NCBI RefSeq assembly: GCF_026004055.1
Contig: NZ_BPIJ01000001.1
Location: forward strand, 992,001-1,056,000
Direction: 5' to 3'
DNA length: 64,000 nucleotides
From: Meiothermus sp.
GTDB taxonomy: Bacteria > Deinococcota > Deinococci > Deinococcales > Thermaceae
A program made the position numbers and the translations under genes. The notes beneath the pieces were generated by a model. The model had not been told where the DNA came from. It was given only the letters and a program-made list of their open reading frames with translations, and made no database searches. How positions within the stretch are numbered: position 1 is the stretch's first letter; every line of letters starts with the position of its first letter. Below, one piece after another: positions 26,906 to 35,346 of the stretch.

Positions 26906-27355
26906 ATGAAACTCGAGTACAGCGGACAAGAAAAAGTACAGGCCGATCCTGAAAAAGTCTGGAGCTTTATTCAAGACCCCCAGAAAGTGGCCTCCTGCCT
27001 GCCCGACTTAAAGTCGGTGGAGATCAAAGACGATAAAAACATGGTCGCTACCGTAGGGGTGGCAGTGGGGCCAGTGCGGGGCTCGTTCAAGTTCAACATC
27101 GAACTTGACCCCCGCCCCGAAGAAAACAAGGTCATGGTGCGCATCCGCGGTGGGGGCTTAGGTAGCGCGGTAGACCTGACCGCCAGTGCCGACATCCTCG
27201 GCCAGGAAGACCAGACCACCCTCCTAGACTGGCAAGGGCAAGCCACCGTGAGCGGGCCCGCCGCCACCGTAGGGGGGCGGGTGCTCGATGCGCAGGCCAA
27301 GCGGCTGATCGAGACGGTGTTTGCCAATATGGGCAAAAAAATGAGCGAAGCCTGA
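26906..27355 (+). CDS. coxG: CoxG-like SRPBCC protein
   Basis: 149-residue protein of the carbon monoxide dehydrogenase subunit G family, with a START/SRPBCC fold. It begins MKLEYSGQEKVQADPEKVWSFIQDP and has the family phrase VASCLPDLKSVE. In other species CoxG helps recruit CODH to the membrane and binds respiratory quinone. Its position between coxL and the maturation genes supports the same role. It lies 77 bp after coxL, separated by a hairpin. Confidence 0.9.
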   Translation: MKLEYSGQEKVQADPEKVWSFIQDPQKVASCLPDLKSVEIKDDKNMVATVGVAVGPVRGSFKFNIELDPRPEENKVMVRIRGGGLGSAVDLTASADILGQEDQTTLLDWQGQATVSGPAATVGGRVLDAQAKRLIETVFANMGKKMSEA

Positions 27356-27454
27356 AGTAGGCCCCTGCAAAGAGAGGGGTTTGGGCTGCAAGGCCGCGCA
27401 TTTGTGAGCGGTCAATGATTTTCCTTCCCGGGCTAGCCTTAATCTGGAAAACAA

Positions 27455-28540
27455 ATGGACATCTACACCAGAATCGCCGAACTGAAGCGTCTGGGTCAGT
27501 CTTTTGCGCTGGCTACGGTGGTTTCGCGGCAAGCTCCGGTGTCCTCTCACCTTGGGGATAAAGCCCTGATCTTCGAGGACGGGCGCTTTGAGGGGTATGT
27601 GGGTGGGGCTTGTTCCCGCGAAGTCGTGCGCAAACAGGCCCTCGAGGTTTTACGGCTAGGCAGGCCGCGGCTGGTCAAAATCACCCCCGAGGCCGCCGCC
27701 CAGGTGGTGTTGGAGCACGCCGATGAGGTGGTCATTCCCATGACCTGCTCGAGTGAAGGGGCGGTAGATGTCTATATCGAACCCCTTATTGCCAGGGCCA
27801 GCCTGCTGGTCGTGGGCGCTTCACAAATTGCCCTCACCACCGCCCAAATTGCGGCCCGAATGAACTACACGGTCACGTTGGCCTGCGATATGCCCGAGCT
27901 GGCAGGGATGAGCCTCGAGTCCGAGATTCAGGTGTTGAACTGGCGCGACCTAGGCCACTGGCTTGCCGGCCAGAACCCCACCAAAACCTACGTGGTAATC
28001 GCTTCGCAGGGCCACTACGACGAAGATGCACTGGCCCTTATCGCCAAATACCTGCCAGATCCCGCCTACTTGGGCCTGGTAGCCAGCCGCAAACGCGGCG
28101 CTGCAGTGCTGGACAACCTGGAGATTCTGGGCATCCCCAAAACCACTTTCTCTAAGCTCAAATACCCCGCCGGCTTGGATCTAGGAGGGCGGGGGCGCGA
28201 CGAGGTGGCCATCTCGATTCTGGCAGAGATCATCGTGCAGCGGGCCGGGGAATCACTACCCCCAACCCAGGCCGAGCACCCAGAAGCAGCCTTGGCCTTG
28301 GAGCCAATCCCCGCAGTGGAGTTAGTACAGTCGGCGCAAAGCGCACTGACCGAGGTTTCTCCCCCCTCCCCTACCGCTTTGCCCGAGGGCACCGCAATAG
28401 ACCCCACCAGCGGCGAGATCATCGAGATCGCCAAGGCCGTGAGTGCCGAATATCAGGGCCAGACCTACTACTTTAGCTGCCCCAACTGCCGCGCCAAGTT
28501 TCTAAAGAACCCCGAAAAGTACCTGAAGGGCCGGGCATGA
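27455..28540 (+). CDS. XdhC/CoxF-type maturation factor with C-terminal YHS domain
   Basis: 361-residue protein. The N-terminal XdhC domain (ALATVVSRQAPVSSHLGDKA, GYVGGACSREVV) is followed by an XdhC Rossmann domain (LLVVGASQIALTTAQIAARM) and, after a Pro/Ala/Glu-rich linker (about residues 270-312), a YHS-like domain with the family's aromatic-Cys pattern (YYFSCPNCRAKFLKNPEKYL). XdhC proteins insert the sulfur ligand of molybdenum cofactors; YHS domains can bind metals. The fusion suggests delivery of sulfur and perhaps copper to the CODH Mo-Cu centre, an inference. The stop overlaps coxD by ATGA. Confidence 0.85.
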   Translation: MDIYTRIAELKRLGQSFALATVVSRQAPVSSHLGDKALIFEDGRFEGYVGGACSREVVRKQALEVLRLGRPRLVKITPEAAAQVVLEHADEVVIPMTCSSEGAVDVYIEPLIARASLLVVGASQIALTTAQIAARMNYTVTLACDMPELAGMSLESEIQVLNWRDLGHWLAGQNPTKTYVVIASQGHYDEDALALIAKYLPDPAYLGLVASRKRGAAVLDNLEILGIPKTTFSKLKYPAGLDLGGRGRDEVAISILAEIIVQRAGESLPPTQAEHPEAALALEPIPAVELVQSAQSALTEVSPPSPTALPEGTAIDPTSGEIIEIAKAVSAEYQGQTYYFSCPNCRAKFLKNPEKYLKGRA

Positions 28541-29433
28541 ACCAAACCGAAATCAATCCACAGCTCACCACCGTCGAGGGCATTCAGGCCGTTCTGCGGG
28601 AGCGAAACTACATTGCCGACCTGCCCATGGCCACGGCCTTGCGTCTGGTGATGGCCTTGCGCAAACCCTTGCTGGTAGAAGGCCCTGCCGGGGTCGGCAA
28701 AACCCAGGTGGCCAAAACCCTGGCCGAGGTACTGGATACCAAGCTGATCCGGCTCCAGTGTTACGAGGGTCTCGATACCGCGCAAGCCCTCTACGAGTGG
28801 AATTATCCCAAGCAAATGCTGCACATCCGCCTGACCGAGAACACCGGCGCCAGCATCGCCGTACGCGAGGCCGAGATTTTCGGTGAGGCCTATTTGCTGC
28901 GGCGTCCATTGCTGGAAGCCATCTTGCAGGACAAACCGCCAGTCTTGTTAATTGACGAAATTGACCGCACCGACGAGGCCTTCGAGGCTTTTTTGCTCGA
29001 GCTTCTGGCCGAGTTTCAAGTCACCATCCCTGAGCTGGGCACCCTCAAGGCCACCCACCGCCCTTACGTAATCCTGACTTCCAACCGTAGCCGCGAGTTG
29101 TCGGACGCCCTTAGGCGGCGGTGCTTGTACCTCTGGCAAAACTACCCCAGCTTTGAGAAGGAAGTGGAGATCATTCGCGCCAAGCTGCCGGGTATCAACG
29201 AACGCCTGGCGCATAAGATTGCCACCGTGGCAGCCCACCTGCGCGAACTTCCCCTGAACAAAGCCCCCGGCGTGGCCGAGAGCCTGGACTGGGCCGAAGC
29301 CCTGGTATCTTTGCACAAGGAGTCACTGGATATACACGTCCTCGAGCAGACCTGGGGCGTAATTCTCAAGGGCAAAGACGACCTGGCCCTGGTCGAAGCC
29401 CACAAGCAGCGTATTGCCGAATTGGTGGCCTAG
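28537..29433 (+). CDS. coxD: MoxR-type AAA+ ATPase CoxD
   Basis: 298-residue AAA+ ATPase. Walker A is VEGPAGVGKTQVA (about residues 47-59), Walker B LLIDEIDR, and the sensor region VILTSNRSRELSDALRRRC. CoxD in Oligotropha acts as a chaperone for assembly of the copper-sulfur part of the CODH active site. The ATG overlaps the stop of the preceding XdhC gene by four bases, implying translational coupling. The VWA partner coxE follows 48 bp later, the usual pairing. Confidence 0.93.
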   Translation: MNQTEINPQLTTVEGIQAVLRERNYIADLPMATALRLVMALRKPLLVEGPAGVGKTQVAKTLAEVLDTKLIRLQCYEGLDTAQALYEWNYPKQMLHIRLTENTGASIAVREAEIFGEAYLLRRPLLEAILQDKPPVLLIDEIDRTDEAFEAFLLELLAEFQVTIPELGTLKATHRPYVILTSNRSRELSDALRRRCLYLWQNYPSFEKEVEIIRAKLPGINERLAHKIATVAAHLRELPLNKAPGVAESLDWAEALVSLHKESLDIHVLEQTWGVILKGKDDLALVEAHKQRIAELVA

Positions 29434-29481
29434 GGCTGGGCTCGCTTCTGGCCGCCCGCAGATTGGTCTCGAGATAAACCG

Positions 29482-30693
29482 ATGTCCACCTCTGCTGAAC
29501 CCCTCCAGTTCCCGCATGGCAGTCTGCCCGAGAACCTGATTGCCTTTGCCGAACATCTGCGGCAAACCACCCTGCGCTTCAACCTTGGCCCAGGGGAGGT
29601 GCAGGACGCCTTAGAGGCGCTGGGAGCCATCAACCTAGGGAGCCTGCAGGAAGTTCGCCAGGCCCTCAAGCTAATTTTTTGCAGCAACCTCGAGCAAGAA
29701 CGGGTTTTCGACGACCTGTTCTTTCAGTTTTTCCTGCCCAACCGCAAACGCATGCCCCAGCCCAACCCCCGCAAGGCGGTCTCTGGCGGTCAGGGCGAGA
29801 GCGGCGAGAAGAGCCAGGCCGGACAAAATCCCTCCGAGACCTCGCAGTCGCTCAGCTCGCCCCATCAGAGCAAGATCCGACCGGCCCCAGACCCCGACGC
29901 CGACCACTGGGCCGCTCCCCTGCTCAAAGCCATGTTCAGCCGCATAGCCGGCAACGAAGCGCAAGAGGTAGAAATCCCCCAGCAAGACCTAAACGCAATG
30001 CTGCAAGCAGCCACAGCCTTGGTCAATCAGGTGAGGTTGGGCCGCAGCCGTCGCTGGGACACTGCTCCCAAAGGTGCTCGACTGCACCTGCGGCGCACGT
30101 TGCGCAAGGCCCTTCACACCGGAGGCGAGCCCCTCTACCCCGCCTGGCTGCACCACCCCAAACGACAGCCTCGCTTTGTGTTCGTGCTGGACGGAAGCCG
30201 CTCGATGCAAGTCTATGCCGACCGACTCTTGCAGTTCGCTTTTGCCCTGCGCATGCGCTGCAACCGGGTCGAGGTCTTTGCCTTTTCAACCGAGCTAAAG
30301 CGCATCACCCGCCAACTCGAAAAAGCCAAACATCTCTCCGAGCGCCCCAGGCTAGACCGTCTGGGCCAGGCCTGGGGCGGCGGTACCCAGATCGGCGAGA
30401 ACCTACTGCGCCTCGAGCAAAGCTACGGCGGCCTGATTCGGGGCGATACGGTGGTGATTGTGGCCAGTGACGGCCTGGATACCGGAGCCCCAGAAGTGCT
30501 GGAGTATGCCCTGCGGCAAATCTACCACCGCAGCGCGGCGCTTATCTGGCTTAATCCTTTGCAAAGCCAAGCGGGCTACGACCCGCAAGCCAACTGCATG
30601 CGAACCGCTTTACCCTACATAGACAGGTTGTCTGCCGCCAGCACCCCCGAAGAGTACGCACAGATTACCCACCGGCTTCGGCTAAGGAAATAG
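29482..30693 (+). CDS. coxE: VWA-domain protein CoxE
   Basis: 403-residue partner of CoxD. The C-terminal von Willebrand A domain carries a metal-ion-dependent adhesion site VLDGSRSMQ (D-x-S-x-S) and later VVIVASDGLDTGAP. The N-terminal half is helical with a low-complexity Ser/Gln-rich stretch near residues 105-135. MoxR ATPases and VWA proteins work as chaperone pairs; here for CODH metal-centre assembly. It is the last gene of the cox cluster, with no obvious terminator before the next convergent gene. Confidence 0.92.
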   Translation: MSTSAEPLQFPHGSLPENLIAFAEHLRQTTLRFNLGPGEVQDALEALGAINLGSLQEVRQALKLIFCSNLEQERVFDDLFFQFFLPNRKRMPQPNPRKAVSGGQGESGEKSQAGQNPSETSQSLSSPHQSKIRPAPDPDADHWAAPLLKAMFSRIAGNEAQEVEIPQQDLNAMLQAATALVNQVRLGRSRRWDTAPKGARLHLRRTLRKALHTGGEPLYPAWLHHPKRQPRFVFVLDGSRSMQVYADRLLQFAFALRMRCNRVEVFAFSTELKRITRQLEKAKHLSERPRLDRLGQAWGGGTQIGENLLRLEQSYGGLIRGDTVVIVASDGLDTGAPEVLEYALRQIYHRSAALIWLNPLQSQAGYDPQANCMRTALPYIDRLSAASTPEEYAQITHRLRLRK

Positions 30694-30713
30694 CACAGAT
30701 TGCCCGCATACCC

Positions 30714-31175
30714 CTACCGGGCGCTGGCCACCCGGCGGAAGTCTCGGTCGAGCCGGGCAAAGGCCGGGCCCTCGACCGCACCTATGTCTATTTGTTCCGA
30801 GGCCAGGGTCTCGAGGCGAACCGAGCCAAAGCCATCGGCCCGAACTGCAAACGTCCAGCGCATCTCGATGCTGGCCTCTACCTGTCCCTGCGCGTTGACC
30901 CGCTGCGAGACATAAATGGCCGTAGCCCCCGTACCCAGGCGCTGTACCCAGCGGCCATAGCCGGGCAGGGGTCGGGCCTCGAGGGCGTAGTAAGAGGCCA
31001 CCGACTGCGATAGGCGCACAACCACCGGATGTCCGGCCCCTACCGCCTGCACACTGCCCATCGGGAGGCCCCCGCCTACATCGTAGACCACCTCGCCCGG
31101 ATCGGCCCGTACCGCAGGCCCACAGCCTGATAGCAAACCCAGCACTAACAGTAATAGTGCAGTCCAGTTACGCAT
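30714..31175 (-). CDS. Predicted lipoprotein of unknown function
   Basis: 153-residue protein with a lipoprotein signal peptide: MRNW, a hydrophobic stretch, then the lipobox LLSGCG, so Cys near residue 19 would be lipidated. The start at 31175 is preferred because GGAGGG lies four bases upstream. The mature region is beta-rich, with VVRLSQSVASYYALEARPLPG, and contains no motif I can assign. It is convergent with coxE and downstream of an aldehyde dehydrogenase on the same strand, 54 bp away. Function unknown. Confidence 0.75.
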   Translation of the reverse strand: MRNWTALLLLVLGLLSGCGPAVRADPGEVVYDVGGGLPMGSVQAVGAGHPVVVRLSQSVASYYALEARPLPGYGRWVQRLGTGATAIYVSQRVNAQGQVEASIEMRWTFAVRADGFGSVRLETLASEQIDIGAVEGPAFARLDRDFRRVASAR

Positions 31176-31229
31176 ACATCCCTCCATCCACTATGGTGTG
31201 CCGCTTCAAGGCCGGAATATCAGGCGCAC

Positions 31230-32822
31230 TCACCTTTCCAACACCTTAGCCCAGTCGGTTGGGGTGCGAGCCTGGGTGTAGGCAGTGTCCATCTGGGCCA
31301 ATTGTAGCTTACCGGAGTACTCTTCGTTCACGGCCTGCCAGTAGGTGTACTCCTCGATCACCCAGATGCCGCTCTCTCGAGCCCCGTTGCCGCTCGCCCG
31401 CACCCCCCCAAAAGGCAGATGGGCCTCGGCCCCCACGGTGGAGTTGTTGATGCTGGTCATGCCGGCCTTGATCTCGCTTTTGAAGCGATAGGCCCAGTCG
31501 CGGCGGTTGGTGTAGACCGCGCTCGAGAGCCCATAAGGGTGGGCATTGGCCGCCTGAATGGCTTCGTCCAGCCCATCTACGCGCACCAGGTTGATGGTGG
31601 GGCCAAAAATCTCCTGCTCAAACTGCTTCATGCCGGGCCGGGCCTCCCAGACTGTGGGCCAACCAAAATAGCCCGCCTCGGGGTCGCCCTTGAAGTGGGG
31701 GTAGGGGTTGCTGGCAGTAATACGGGCCTTGCCAAAAAGAAGGTTGGCACCGTCCTGCTGGCCCCAGGTGTAGTGCTCAATCCAGCGTTCGTACAAGCGG
31801 GCATTGATGAAGGGCCCGTAGGTTACGTTTGGGTGCTCGAGCGGGTTCCCCACCACCGTGGCCTCGGTCTTTTCTAAGAAGCGCTTTTTGAACTCGTCGT
31901 AGATGGGGGCGTCCACGATAATGTTGCCCGCACTGGTGCAACGCTGGCCGCCGGTGGCAAAAGCGCTCCACCAAGCCCCTTCCACCGCTAGCTCGAGGTC
32001 GCTGTCGCGCAGCACCACCAGGGGGTTTTTACCGCCGAGCTCGAGGGTCGGGCGTAGCAGGTTGCGGCCCGCCACCTCGCCAATCCAGCGGCCTACCGCC
32101 GTACTCCCGGTAAAAGCAAACTTGTTCAAGAGCCCTTCATCCATCAGCTCTACCAGCCACTGACCCGTAGATTCCTTGCCCTCGCCAAACACCACATTGA
32201 TAACCCCAGGCGGCAGCCCGGCTTCCTCAAAGAGCTTAACAAAGACATACGAAAGTGCCGGGGCGTCGTCGGAGGGCTTCCAGACCACGGTGTTGCCGGT
32301 TAGGATAGCCGGTATCAGCTTCCAGGAGGGCACCGCAATGGGAAAATTGCCGGCTGTAATCATTCCCACCACCCCAATGGGGCGGCGGAAGGTAAAGAGT
32401 TCCTTGTTCTTCATCTCGCTGGGCACGGTCTGGCCGTACAGCCTGCGCCCCTCCGAGGCAAAGAAAATAGCGGTGTCGATGGCTTCTTGAACGTCGCCAC
32501 CGGCTTCTTTGAAGGTCTTACCCACCTCCCGAACCATCAGCCGCACCAGGGTCTCTTTCTCCCGCATCAAGACCCCGGCCAGGTTCATCAGCACCGCTCC
32601 ACGCACCGGCGCCGGGGTGCGCGACCAGTCCTGGAAGGCTCTTTGCGCAGCTTTGGCGGCTTTTCGCAGGGTTTCTTTGCTGCCTTCGGGAAACCGCGCA
32701 ATCAGGTCGTCGCGGTCGGAGGGGTTGTGCCGCTGCAACACCCGGCCTTCAAAAACCTCTTCCCCCTCGATTAGATGACCGATCTCCAAGGTTTTGCCAT
32801 ATTTGCTTGGGTATGTTTGCAT
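31230..32822 (-). CDS. NAD(P)-dependent aldehyde dehydrogenase family protein
   Basis: 530-residue aldehyde dehydrogenase. The catalytic Cys295 is in GGQRCTSAGN, the general-base Glu in LELGGKNPLV, and the cofactor-binding motif FTGSTAVGRWIG is present. The enzyme oxidises an aldehyde to an acid; the substrate cannot be fixed from sequence, though a semialdehyde (for example proline or lysine catabolism) is plausible given its length and GGQRC form. The start at 32822 follows GGGGAG. It ends 55 bp from a lipoprotein gene and lies 3 bp from the coaD stop, so coaD and this gene are probably cotranscribed. Confidence 0.9.
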   Translation of the reverse strand: MQTYPSKYGKTLEIGHLIEGEEVFEGRVLQRHNPSDRDDLIARFPEGSKETLRKAAKAAQRAFQDWSRTPAPVRGAVLMNLAGVLMREKETLVRLMVREVGKTFKEAGGDVQEAIDTAIFFASEGRRLYGQTVPSEMKNKELFTFRRPIGVVGMITAGNFPIAVPSWKLIPAILTGNTVVWKPSDDAPALSYVFVKLFEEAGLPPGVINVVFGEGKESTGQWLVELMDEGLLNKFAFTGSTAVGRWIGEVAGRNLLRPTLELGGKNPLVVLRDSDLELAVEGAWWSAFATGGQRCTSAGNIIVDAPIYDEFKKRFLEKTEATVVGNPLEHPNVTYGPFINARLYERWIEHYTWGQQDGANLLFGKARITASNPYPHFKGDPEAGYFGWPTVWEARPGMKQFEQEIFGPTINLVRVDGLDEAIQAANAHPYGLSSAVYTNRRDWAYRFKSEIKAGMTSINNSTVGAEAHLPFGGVRASGNGARESGIWVIEEYTYWQAVNEEYSGKLQLAQMDTAYTQARTPTDWAKVLER

Positions 32823-32825
32823 ACA

Positions 32826-33934
<1,109 letters not shown>

Positions 33935-33943
33935 ACCCCGGGG

Positions 33944-34342
33944 TTACTGCCCCGGAACCCGGGTCGGAATCTGCACCATGTCCGGGCTACGGAACCAGAT
34001 CTGGCACTGCACATTCTGGGTTTGGGTCGGCTTGACCCGCACCTCAAAACGGCTGCTGGCGCCATGGGCCAGGCGCGGCATGGCAATGGGGGCCGAGTTG
34101 GTACCATAGACCCGGCGGTTGGGTACTCCGTTCACCGTGGTAACCGCCTTGTCGGTAACCCGCAGGTTGATACGCACATTGTTCAGGGTTTGCCCGGACT
34201 GATTGACCACCGTGCCTTTTGCCACCATTACGCCGCTGGCATTGAGGGCGCAACTCCACTCGCTAACCCGAAGCTTGTAAACCGTACCCTGGGCCTGCAC
34301 CAAGCCCAACAGCAACCACCCGATAAGCAAAGCAGATCTCAT
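33944..34342 (-). CDS. Small secreted protein, tandem paralogue 1
   Basis: 132-residue protein with a signal peptide (MRSALLIGWLLLGLVQAQ, about 1-18). The mature part reads YKLRVSEWSCALNASGVMVAKGTVVNQSG and later VQCQIWFRSPDMVQIPTRVP. It is clearly related to the protein encoded next to it: both share W-S-C, G-T-V-x-N, C-x-x-W-F-R and the ending QI-T-VP. Two conserved Cys could form a disulfide. The GTVVNQSG strand pattern resembles FxLYD-type beta-sandwich domains, an inference. Role unknown. Confidence 0.75.
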   Translation of the reverse strand: MRSALLIGWLLLGLVQAQGTVYKLRVSEWSCALNASGVMVAKGTVVNQSGQTLNNVRINLRVTDKAVTTVNGVPNRRVYGTNSAPIAMPRLAHGASSRFEVRVKPTQTQNVQCQIWFRSPDMVQIPTRVPGQ

Positions 34343-34426
34343 GGCCCCATGCTACCAAAGCGAGCGCCTTGAGCCATAACCTGCATTGAGGTGCCCGCCA
34401 GACTTATCCCGCCCGAGCTTTGAACT

Positions 34427-34801
34427 TTAGCGAGGGCTAGGAACCAGGGTGGCGATCTGAATTACTCGAGGGTTGCGAAACCATAGCTCACACCGATTGA
34501 GCGAGTCAAAACCGGTGCGCACCCGCACCTCGAAGAGCGCCCTTTCACCCGGCATTAGGTTGCGGTCTTGCAGCACCGCCGAGTTGCTGGCCATGCGCAG
34601 CCCGGGCCCTATCACCCGCACGCTGGCCCGCAGGTCTTGCAAGGGCCGGGCACTGATATTTTTCACCGTGCCTTGCACCAGTACCCCCCTGGCAAAAGCC
34701 TTACAGCTCCAGGAAAGAACCTGGAGGCGATAGGTACTGGACTGCCCCAGCGCCAAACTTCCCAGCACCAGGGCCAGCAACACAAATATCCGTCGTTTCA
34801 T
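34427..34801 (-). CDS. Small secreted protein, tandem paralogue 2
   Basis: 124-residue protein with signal peptide MKRRIFVLLALVLGSLALGQ. The mature part STYRLQVLSWSCKAFARGVL, GTVKNISARPLQDLRA and CELWFRNPRVIQIATLVP parallels its downstream neighbour, with the same two Cys positions. The pair is separated by 84 bp and probably arose by tandem duplication. The GTVKN-S-RPLQDLRASVRV segment looks like an FxLYD-like beta-sandwich. Function unknown. Confidence 0.75.
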   Translation of the reverse strand: MKRRIFVLLALVLGSLALGQSSTYRLQVLSWSCKAFARGVLVQGTVKNISARPLQDLRASVRVIGPGLRMASNSAVLQDRNLMPGERALFEVRVRTGFDSLNRCELWFRNPRVIQIATLVPSPR

Positions 34802-35066
34802 GTTTACAAATCTCAGGTTTAGACCGGCTCGCTCGCAGACGGTGTCTTGTATGCAGTCTACTGCCGCCTCGAGTTTTGCAAAACGTTATTTGAAGCCTGT
34901 GAGAGCGGCCTCCCACCTTAATCGCTACGGTGGTTTTTGCAGGCGGAGCGCTTGCACGAATACCCACCTCACCTGCAGCAAGCTTATTGGGACTACCCTA
35001 CGAGCCCTCGCGTGGGTCGTAGGGATGCTATGGGCAATCCGGGTCAAAACACTAGGGCTACAAATA

Positions 35067-35143
35067 TGGTCGAGGAGACTGGATTCGAACCAGCGACCCC
35101 CTGCTCCCGAAGCAGGTGCGCTACCAGGCTGCGCTACTCCTCG
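35067..35143 (-). tRNA. tRNA-Pro (anticodon CGG)
   Basis: Complete cloverleaf on the minus strand. The acceptor stem CGAGGAG pairs with CTCCTCG, the anticodon stem CCTGC/GCAGG holds the loop TTCGGGA, and the T arm contains GGTTCGAATCC. CCA is encoded. Anticodon CGG reads CCG proline codons. Confidence 0.95.
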
Positions 35144-35156
35144 GCATCGGCATATG

Positions 35157-35185
35157 AGTATAGGGCGGACTCGAGGCTTTGTCTA
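35157..35185 (-). promoter_or_regulatory. Promoter of tRNA-Pro
   Basis: On the minus strand TAGACA (35185-35180) and TATACT (35162-35157) are separated by 17 bp, with the tRNA beginning 14 bp downstream of the -10 box. Confidence 0.7.
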
Positions 35186-35346
35186 GCCAGGGCTTGCACC
35201 GCTCTGGTTAGGTGCGGCTAAAGCCCGGTTTAATGAAAACCTCAAACAGCCCAAGGTTACAAAAAGCGTATCATGAAGGTTGGTTGCATAAAGGCGCTTG
35301 TCTGGGACTTTTCCTTTGCATCACACTGCAACAAGGAGTGCTTTGC

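Noticed and set aside
34802-35066. Possible gene between the paralogue pair and tRNA-Pro
   Set aside because: Short open frames exist but none has a start signal, family motif or consistent codon bias.
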